Shown here: one piece after another, positions 33,433-39,001 of the stretch
Layout: each line of letters begins with the position of its first letter
How positions within the stretch are numbered: position 1 is the stretch's first letter
Origin: Oscillospiraceae bacterium
Lineage (GTDB): Bacteria; Bacillota_A; Clostridia; Oscillospirales; CAG-272
Length of the DNA stretch: 39,001 nt
Reading direction: 5' to 3'
Assembly: GCA_015064425.1 (NCBI GenBank)
Contig: SVSF01000003.1
Coordinates: 1-39,001, forward strand
Made by a program: the position numbers and the translations under genes
The notes under the pieces: generated by a model
The model's database searches: none
What the model was told of the DNA's origin: nothing
What the model saw: the letters and a program-made list of their open reading frames with translations, nothing else

Positions 33433-33557
33433 TGCAGGTATATATCTCCTATTGATGACGTACCGATGCATAGTCTATGATATGCCAAATAAAGAAAATT
33501 GGATAATCTTTTCTGCAAATGAAGTTTTTGAAGGCTTAAATCCCTATTATTTCTATA

Positions 33558-33596
33558 AAGTCATAACCACCGGCAGTGTGCCGGTGGTTATGACTT
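33558..33596. terminator. 18-bp perfect hairpin without a T-tract
   Basis: AAGTCATAACCACCGGCA (33558-33575) pairs perfectly with 33579-33596 around a GTG loop. It touches the stop codon of the minus-strand gene that ends at 33596 and lies 125 bases after the SGNH gene, so it may serve both ends. Bases 33433-33557 contain nothing else I can identify. Confidence 0.5.
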
Positions 33597-34030
33597 CAAA
33601 GGAATCCTCTTATATCTATAGCAAGCCGCTCTTCCTGATTTATAAGGCGCTTCGCTATATCTTTTGAGATCTCGTCTGCTGCTTCATACTGATTGAGATA
33701 CTTATTCAAAGACTTTACTCCCATGTTGCAGCCGTCTGTCATAAGATCCGCTACGGTTCTGTCCGAATCTTTCATGCCAAGCATAAGATTTGTCTTTACC
33801 CATGACATCCCCTTAGCCATTGGATCGGGTTCCTTTCCTTCGTCCCCGAATCGGTCAAGCTGTTCTTTTATCTCTTTTTTCAGCATAATATGCTCGTTCT
33901 TACAATTTGATAAGCAATTACGAAGCTTTTCCGAATGGACGTGATCAAGAACGTCATCAATAGACGACACTCCCATCTTGACTCCCGCATCACATTCCTT
34001 TAACAGTCTCACCGTATCTTTTTCTATCAT
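33596..34030 (-). CDS. Small all-helical protein, possibly ferritin-like/DUF2383-type
   Basis: A 144-residue soluble protein made of long amphipathic helices: EKDTVRLLKECDAGVKMGVS, SEKLRNCLSNCKNEHIMLKK, MSWVKTNLMLGMKDSDRTVA, and a helix ending EISKDIAKRLINQEERLAID. The pattern (a helix with repeated E/H-x-x, GMSWVKT, adjacent long helices) resembles the four-helix DUF2383/ferritin-like stress proteins, but no complete metal site is certain. ATG 34030 is chosen (AAGGAG about 9 bases before it). The GTG at 34039 would overlap the ribosome binding site. It stands apart from the SDR gene behind a terminator-like palindrome. Confidence 0.7.
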   Translation of the reverse strand: MIEKDTVRLLKECDAGVKMGVSSIDDVLDHVHSEKLRNCLSNCKNEHIMLKKEIKEQLDRFGDEGKEPDPMAKGMSWVKTNLMLGMKDSDRTVADLMTDGCNMGVKSLNKYLNQYEAADEISKDIAKRLINQEERLAIDIRGFL

Positions 34031-34081
34031 ATACCTCACTCCTTTTTTATATTATCTGCCTGAGGTATCATAGCTATACGT

Positions 34082-34119
34082 AAAAAAAGAAAAGACTTTT
34101 AAAAGTCTTTTCTTTTTTT
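34082..34119 (-). terminator. Terminator of the NAGPA-GH43-SDR transcript
   Basis: A 19-bp perfect palindrome centred at 34100/34101, with A-tracts and T-tracts at its ends. It starts one base after the SDR stop codon and can work in both directions. Confidence 0.85.
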
Positions 34120-34120
34120 A

Positions 34121-34885
34121 TTAAAGAGTGGAACCGAAGTCGGTTACTATTGACTGTCCCGTAATAGCTCTGGACTCGTCAGAAGCAAAGAACAAAAGCA
34201 TATTTGCAACATCCTCAGGCATGCAAGGCTGAACCTTAAGATCATTGTGCTTCATCATCTGACCGAAAATATTCATATCCATATTAGCAGGGTTCATTCC
34301 CGCAACCATAGGAGTAACTATTGTTCCGGGGCAAAGAGAATTACAACGAACGTTTGTACCTGCAAAACGGAGAGCAGTATGTCTTGTAAGACCGATAATA
34401 GCAGCCTTTGAAGCAACGTATGCAGCACCGCCGCATCCCATTACGCCGGCAACAGATGCTACGTTAACGATGGATCCGTAGCCAGTCTTTGCCATTTCAG
34501 CGGATACCTCGCGGGTCATGCACATTGTGCCTTTTGTGTTTATATCGATAACTCTGTCTATGTCCTCATCAGTGCAGCTGTCAATAGCCTTAAGACCATT
34601 GTCAAGAACTCCTGCATTATTGATAAGCACATCTATTTTTCCGAACTTTGCAAGTGTTTCGGCAACGACTCTCTTTGCATCCTCTGCTTTAGAAATATCA
34701 CTGACTATGGGAAGTACCTCTCCGCCGATCTCGCGGATCTTTGCGGCAACCTCCTCAAGCTGAGCCTCACGGCGTGCTGTAATAACTACCTTTGCACCTT
34801 CACTCACAAACTTCATAGCAGCAGCGGCACCTACACCTGAATTGCCGCCGGTAATAATTGCAACTTTTCCCTCTAAACGATTCAT
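34121..34885 (-). CDS. Short-chain dehydrogenase/reductase
   Basis: NAD(P)-dependent oxidoreductase of the classical SDR family (254 residues). Cofactor motif TGGNSGVG (residues 12-19), NNAG (about 88), the catalytic serine in IVNVASVAGV and YVASK with catalytic Tyr/Lys (about 153) are all present, as is the late LCPGTIVTPM. The substrate is not predictable: hydroxysteroid, 3-oxoacyl or sugar. ATG 34885 is chosen (CGGAGG before it); the frame is open to 34963 but that part overlaps the upstream gene's end. It is the last gene after NAGPA and the GH43-like gene, with a 74-base gap. Confidence 0.92.
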   Translation of the reverse strand: MNRLEGKVAIITGGNSGVGAAAAMKFVSEGAKVVITARREAQLEEVAAKIREIGGEVLPIVSDISKAEDAKRVVAETLAKFGKIDVLINNAGVLDNGLKAIDSCTDEDIDRVIDINTKGTMCMTREVSAEMAKTGYGSIVNVASVAGVMGCGGAAYVASKAAIIGLTRHTALRFAGTNVRCNSLCPGTIVTPMVAGMNPANMDMNIFGQMMKHNDLKVQPCMPEDVANMLLFFASDESRAITGQSIVTDFGSTL

Positions 34886-34959
34886 TTTTTTCCTCCGATT
34901 TTTTATTTTTTGTAATTTATCTTTGTCTATCCGTATACTACCATTTTCCGCGCAAAATT

Positions 34960-36399
34960 TCAATAGGTATGGGTAAATTCTGCGGCTTCAAAACAATATA
35001 GATTTCCGTAGCTCCAGTTGTAATTGCTTCCTCTGTGTCTGTCAAAGGTCATCCAGAAATACCTTGTACGGCTTCCCGCTCTTACAGGCATAAGAGTACC
35101 CCAACCTCTGAATCCCCCGTCCGGATAGTCGAACGATGCCTTTGTCATTCCGTTTTCGGAATATATCCTGTAATCGGATCTCGCATTAAAATCATTTCCA
35201 CACAGGAAGTAAAGTTTACCTTCAATATTGACGAAGGAACCTCCCGTTTCATTTCCTTCATATCCTTTTCCGATAAAGCGATAGCCTTTTAACGGATCCT
35301 CCGATTCGAAAAACACATATCGATAGCCTTTGGTTTTGGGATCAAGACGGCAAATTGCCATAAACCAGATCCTTTTCTCCTTATCGTAGAAGAAATCGGG
35401 ATCCTCGTCTCCGTAAAAGCCGAGGAAAGATGAAATATCCGATCCCTCTGGAGCTTTTTCCATAAGCTCTATATCTATTACGTTTACACCAAACCTTGGA
35501 TCACCCTCAAAGCTTGAGCAGCCTAAAATATGTCCGTGAGAAAAGGAGCAGACCCAAAGATACCATTTTTTCTCCTCTCTGTGGTACAGTATCGATGCCG
35601 CAACATCTCCGCAGCATTTTCCGTCTCCGCAATCGTAGAACAAGGCTCCGGTAAGCTTAAACTCCGCAGTTCCCGGGACCCAGGAAAACACGCCCTGGAA
35701 GGAGTTCTCCTGCATCCGTACAGATGCACTGAGATAGAGTTTTCCGCATTCCGTCATGATCCTACCGTCCTCATAACGTATGGGGCGTATATCCGCTATG
35801 GAAACACCGTTATCTATATATGAAACTACTTTCCTTACTCTAACGCTTCCCGATACGTAAAGAGCAACCGAAGCATTTGAAAAAATCTCATAATCGTTGG
35901 AATTTGTGAAAGCTTCTTCTTTGAATGTACAAAGATATTCCACATTTGCATCATACATATAATATATATCAAAAGCTCCGGGGCGGCAGCTTACGATCAT
36001 CGTGATATCATCACCAAGGTTTTCGGGAATATTTCTTCTTTGCTCTTTTCCATTACAGGAATATATAAGTTCTCCGCAAGACGTCACAACAAAAGCCTCG
36101 CAATGGGGTAAAACAAAGCTGAAGCCTGCAGCTCCGCTCTTAATATTCGCTCTAAATTCGTAGCTTGCATAAGGGAAAAATCGGCAGAAAAATCTCTTTG
36201 CCGTTCCTCCCCTTATTCCGTATGTATTATGCTCTATATATTCCGTGCAGTCACTTGTTTTTTGAAGTATCGGATATAGATCTCCCCTCGTGTCATTAAT
36301 AAAATCTTTGCAAAAAGACATTTCTCCCATCTTCAGCTTCAGACTCTTATAAGGGGAAAAGGAAAATTTACGTTTGAATTCCGTATTGTGCAGGTCCAT
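34960..36399 (-). CDS. GH43/GH32-like beta-propeller protein with N-terminal lectin-like domain
   Basis: A 479-residue protein with no signal peptide. The first ~200 residues look like a beta-sandwich of the concanavalin/LamG kind (YASYEFRANIKSGAAGFSFV, DDITMIVSCRPGAFDIYYMY). The rest has the repeating Trp/Tyr strands of a five-bladed propeller: WYLWVCSFSHGHILGCSS, FYGDEDPDFFYDKEKRIWFM (candidate catalytic Asp/Glu in GDEDPD), YRYVFFESEDPLKGYRFIGK, NIEGKLYFLCGNDF and YFWMTFDRHRGSNYN. GH43 or GH32/68-like is the best guess; sugar specificity is unknown. GGGAG precedes the ATG. It starts 29 bases after the NAGPA gene, so they form an operon. Confidence 0.7.
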   Translation of the reverse strand: MDLHNTEFKRKFSFSPYKSLKLKMGEMSFCKDFINDTRGDLYPILQKTSDCTEYIEHNTYGIRGGTAKRFFCRFFPYASYEFRANIKSGAAGFSFVLPHCEAFVVTSCGELIYSCNGKEQRRNIPENLGDDITMIVSCRPGAFDIYYMYDANVEYLCTFKEEAFTNSNDYEIFSNASVALYVSGSVRVRKVVSYIDNGVSIADIRPIRYEDGRIMTECGKLYLSASVRMQENSFQGVFSWVPGTAEFKLTGALFYDCGDGKCCGDVAASILYHREEKKWYLWVCSFSHGHILGCSSFEGDPRFGVNVIDIELMEKAPEGSDISSFLGFYGDEDPDFFYDKEKRIWFMAICRLDPKTKGYRYVFFESEDPLKGYRFIGKGYEGNETGGSFVNIEGKLYFLCGNDFNARSDYRIYSENGMTKASFDYPDGGFRGWGTLMPVRAGSRTRYFWMTFDRHRGSNYNWSYGNLYCFEAAEFTHTY

Positions 36400-36428
36400 A
36401 TTATTTCTCCCGTTTTCGTATAAAGCTC

Positions 36429-38060
36429 TTACCGTTTTAAACTTTTATGTTTATTCAAAACTATAACAGCAACGGCGGCACAGACTGCAACAGAAAATAC
36501 CGCGATGATAACTGCGATTATCTTGCCGTTTATAGCTTCCTCTTCAGTTCTGTTCTCTGACTCCGTTTCCTGTGTTTCACTAAGGGTATCCTCTTCGCTC
36601 TCTGTTTCCTCTTCAGGAAGAGCCACACTCTTATCTCTCACAGCCAGAATAACTGCATTACCAACTGCTCTGCCATTTCCCTCTCCGACAAATACGTTGC
36701 TAAAAGAACCGTCGCTGTTTCTCACAACAAAGGTCGAAGAACCGCCTCCGTCAAGGAGAAATCCGTTGACACATCCCAGAGCCTTCAGTTGTTCCCCCAG
36801 CTCGTAATAGGATGCCCCAAGATTCTTATAAGCCCCTTCGTGGCTTGATCTTGCCGCAACAAGCAGGATGGGAGTACCGTCCTCTTTAAACCCCAATGCC
36901 GTCCTGTTTTTCCAGCAATGCGGATAATCATATATATCTGCCGTCCAGAGCAAAGTCTGCTCATAATCGCCCCTCTGATTATGTGTTCCGTAGCAGTTTT
37001 TCAAGAGTATATTTCCTTCGGCAAGTATCTGCTGCTTAAATCCGATAGCATTCGTTACCTCTGCCCATTCCTTGCAGAGCTTTTGCTGACATTCAATTAT
37101 AAAGCCCAACTTTATATTATCAGCCTTTATGCCGCTTGGAACGCTTATCAGAGCGTATCCGTCTTCCGCCTTATCGTTTGTCCTTCCGTCTCTTATCTCA
37201 ACTATTTCTCCGTAGACGTAATTGCCGAGTGTGCCACCTTCAACCCCGTTACCGGGAACGTGAGAATGTCTGTATATATGGCATTTTACCACATATACCG
37301 TACGGTTTCTAAGATCTCTTTCCACGCTGTCAACCGTGGAAAGGTATATCTCGTCATCCGAATATTCGGCTCCAAAGCATGACTCGTACTTGCCAATACT
37401 CTTTTTATTATCGCTATCAAAGATCTCTATATCAAGATACTTATCGGAAGCGTTATACGGAACGCCCCAACCCATATCCTTATATGATTGCCCCGCAGTA
37501 TAATACAGGGCCGTTCCGTCCTTTGTAACGCCTACAACGCCTCTTCCCGCAACGTCGGAAACATACCCCTTATATATGGCTCCGTTTTGGATCATAGGTC
37601 CTTCGGGTTCTCCAAGAGAGACCGTATTTTTAGTCTCAATATCAAAAAAATCTCCGTTTACCGCAACTATTGCATCCCATGCAGGATTGTCCTTTTCAAA
37701 TTGCTCCGTTATGTAAAGAACTGTACTGTTTGCATAATCCCTGCCGTCATCTCTACCCTTAGAATAGACGAACAGTCTGCTTTCCTCCGTTCCGACAGCT
37801 CCGTATACTTCATACGGTATTTCGGATTTCTCAAGAATACCCTGTATGTGAGAGCTGACCTGCGCCGTATAGTAATTTACTTTACCCGGCAGTTCAAGGG
37901 ACGAATGCATCTGTACGCTCTCAATACACCCGCCATCCGTCAGCTTATAGGGATTTTCTATCTCCGATTCGATGCACAGAACTGTCGGTATTGTTCCTAA
38001 GATCACTATGCAAACGAGTAATAAAGAAAGTATATTTTTTGTTTTTATATAAATGTTCAA
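36429..38060 (-). CDS. Phosphodiester glycosidase (NAGPA/DUF2233 domain) with C-terminal membrane anchor
   Basis: A secreted, membrane-anchored enzyme of 543 residues. The NAGPA domain cleaves sugar-1-phosphodiester bonds, as in uncovering mannose-6-phosphate, and in bacteria probably acts on wall or capsule glycans. A signal peptide covers about 1-29. The domain (about 85-480) shows VNGDFFDIETKN, EGPMIQNGAIYKG, RTALGFKEDGTPILLVAA and the signature FLLDGGGSSTFVVR. A Glu/Thr/Ser-rich linker (EEETESEEDTLSETQE) leads to a transmembrane helix (KIIAVIIAVFSVAVCAAVAVIV) and NKHKSLKR at the end. The start is TTG 38060, with GGGAG 10 bases before it. No sortase motif was seen. Confidence 0.88.
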   Translation of the reverse strand: MNIYIKTKNILSLLLVCIVILGTIPTVLCIESEIENPYKLTDGGCIESVQMHSSLELPGKVNYYTAQVSSHIQGILEKSEIPYEVYGAVGTEESRLFVYSKGRDDGRDYANSTVLYITEQFEKDNPAWDAIVAVNGDFFDIETKNTVSLGEPEGPMIQNGAIYKGYVSDVAGRGVVGVTKDGTALYYTAGQSYKDMGWGVPYNASDKYLDIEIFDSDNKKSIGKYESCFGAEYSDDEIYLSTVDSVERDLRNRTVYVVKCHIYRHSHVPGNGVEGGTLGNYVYGEIVEIRDGRTNDKAEDGYALISVPSGIKADNIKLGFIIECQQKLCKEWAEVTNAIGFKQQILAEGNILLKNCYGTHNQRGDYEQTLLWTADIYDYPHCWKNRTALGFKEDGTPILLVAARSSHEGAYKNLGASYYELGEQLKALGCVNGFLLDGGGSSTFVVRNSDGSFSNVFVGEGNGRAVGNAVILAVRDKSVALPEEETESEEDTLSETQETESENRTEEEAINGKIIAVIIAVFSVAVCAAVAVIVLNKHKSLKR

Positions 38061-38082
38061 TATTAATCAACTCCCAATGGGT

Positions 38083-38111
38083 AGAGTAACACAGATTTTC
38101 ACTTTTGTCAA
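38083..38111 (-). promoter_or_regulatory. Promoter of the NAGPA-GH43-like-SDR operon
   Basis: On the minus strand TTGACA (38111-38106), a 17-bp spacer and TACTCT (38088-38083) with TGT before the -10. Confidence 0.7.
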
Positions 38112-38150
38112 TGAAACAGATACCTCGTTTTATGCTCATCTGTACGCATA

Positions 38151-38184
38151 AAAAATCCCGAAAACTTTATTTTCAGGATTTTTT
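38151..38184 (-). terminator. Terminator after the GH43 fragment
   Basis: A stem of AAAAATCC/GGATTTTT plus GAAAA/TTTTC with one T-G pair (38151-38164 with 38170-38183) and a T-tract on the minus strand. It overlaps the GH43 stop codon and separates that gene from the NAGPA operon. Confidence 0.85.
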
Positions 38185-38946
38185 CTTGTTTATACAGATA
38201 GAGTCTCCGTTATCATCTATAATACAAAACTCGGGATGCTCAAAACCTTGTATGTTGGGAGCATGGTAGGTAAAATAAGTATTTTCTCCATTGGAGAAGA
38301 TCATACCGTGTCCACCGTCATTATCGATCAACGGTTTCATATGTTCGAATTCAAGACCGAGTTTTCCTCCCTTGAATCTAATAACAAATTCTGCGTAATT
38401 ACCCTTAATAAAAGACGACCATATCATGAAAAGTTCACCCGCTTTTGAGCGGTACATAAAGAGGCCGTCTGTAACGAAATGATTTTCACCGCCTATGGGA
38501 TCAACAAGATCATAGGAGGATGCGTTGAACAAAGTAACCGCATCTCCTTCCAATGCGTCAAGCGATCCATTCAATCTTGCATAACAGATCGTCCCGTCTG
38601 CTATCTGTGTGTGTTCATGGCAAAACACCAGATACGGAACCCCTGCCTCATCAATATACAACGTACCGTCAAGACATTCCCATTCTTTCGGTGTAAGTGC
38701 CCCTTGGCTGTGCGGAGCAAATGGTCCGGTCAAACTGTCGGAGCACAAGGAATACGTGCCTCTCAATCCGTTTCCCCGGGTAAAGGTTGCAAACATATAA
38801 TATTTCCCTCTGTATTTGTGAACCTCAGGTGCCCAATTCACTCCTGCGTCCAACCCGTATTTTTCGGAATTAAAGCATTCTATCGGCTCACTCCAATCGA
38901 TCAGCTCATCAATATTGATCGAAAAATTGGAATTTGATGGTTTATT
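38173..38946 (-). CDS. GH43-family glycosidase, N-terminally truncated (possible pseudogene)
   Basis: A five-bladed propeller glycoside hydrolase of family 43, the group acting on arabinose- or xylose-containing glycans. Clear segments are DAGVNWAPEVHKYRGKYYMF, GPFAPHSQGALTPKEWECLD, GTLYIDEAGVPYLVFCHE (candidate catalytic acid Glu in CHE) and DGLFMYRSKAGELFMIWSSF. The homology continues upstream of the TTG at 38853 (ELIDWSEPIECFNSEKYG) to about 38920, but the frame meets a TGA at 38947-38949 and further stops beyond. So the first blade, where GH43 carries its catalytic-base aspartate (RDP-type motif), is missing or out of frame. No start codon with a ribosome binding site was found. It is likely a decayed or truncated gene, unless the edge sequence is wrong. 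Confidence 0.72.
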   Translation of the reverse strand, partial: NKPSNSNFSINIDELIDWSEPIECFNSEKYGLDAGVNWAPEVHKYRGKYYMFATFTRGNGLRGTYSLCSDSLTGPFAPHSQGALTPKEWECLDGTLYIDEAGVPYLVFCHEHTQIADGTICYARLNGSLDALEGDAVTLFNASSYDLVDPIGGENHFVTDGLFMYRSKAGELFMIWSSFIKGNYAEFVIRFKGGKLGLEFEHMKPLIDNDGGHGMIFSNGENTYFTYHAPNIQGFEHPEFCIIDDNGDSICINKKKS

Positions 38947-39001
38947 TCAATTTCCCCAATTTTGCAGTATTTGCAATAACGATCAGCGTCATTTCCGCAT
39001 C
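38942..39001 (-). other. Short open frame entering from the right edge
   Basis: The minus strand reads DAEMTLIVIANTAKLGKLK and then TAA (38944-38942). It may be the end of a neighbouring gene or a chance frame; 19 codons are too few to tell. Confidence 0.2.

Noticed and set aside
26500..33600. Insertion sequence or prophage in the accessory half.
   Set aside because: No transposase, integrase, terminal inverted repeats with target duplications or phage structural genes were found.
33452..33667. A 71-codon plus-strand frame after the SGNH gene.
   Set aside because: It runs through the 18-bp hairpin and into the antisense of the next gene, with no ribosome binding site.

Overview
The window looks like a chromosomal segment of an uncultured, anaerobic gut-type member of the class Clostridia (Bacillota). 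The evidence is the gene set (MecA and ClpX/ClpP/trigger factor, YqeG, DUF1540, RbgA/RnhB/YraN, dgt-dnaG-rpoD), strong AGGAGG ribosome binding sites, many textbook TTGACA-17-TATAAT promoters and a prolyl-tRNA synthetase of the archaeal/eukaryotic-like type. No genus can be fixed from the sequence alone.

About 1-24.4 kb is dense housekeeping DNA. It holds the 3' part of proS; mecA-udg; yqeG; a tig-clpP-clpX chaperone/protease operon; a metallophosphoesterase; a DUF1540 protein; and a seven-gene minus-strand operon. That operon runs apgM-like gene (possibly a homoserine kinase), lepB, rbgA, rnhB, yraN, an M19 dipeptidase, thrC. After it come a lone GT4 glycosyltransferase, rplS with a possible L19 leader, an M29 aminopeptidase with a small lipoprotein, rpmE, hflX, yigZ and the macromolecular-synthesis cluster dgt-dnaG-rpoD.

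About 24.4-39 kb is accessory. It begins with a strongly promoted orphan solute-binding lipoprotein. A frameshifted membrane-protein pseudogene and a cluster of perfect hairpins follow. Next are a metallophosphoesterase plus membrane-tethered glycoside-hydrolase-like pair, and a tRNA-Gly(GCC). The tRNA terminator runs straight into a regular array of short palindromes with 6-nt CATCAT/ATGATG spacers. Beyond that lies an AT-richer patch with two XRE regulators, one of them bracketed by two diverged copies of a ~105-bp sequence, and an SGNH hydrolase. The right end carries a glycan cluster on the minus strand: a truncated GH43, a NAGPA-type phosphodiester glycosidase with a C-terminal membrane anchor, a GH43/GH32-like propeller protein, an SDR oxidoreductase and a small helical protein.

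The most unusual feature is the mirrored palindrome array after tRNA-Gly (30327-30506). The most useful functional inference is that the first gene of the seven-gene operon may supply the missing homoserine kinase step for ThrC, the last gene of the same operon.
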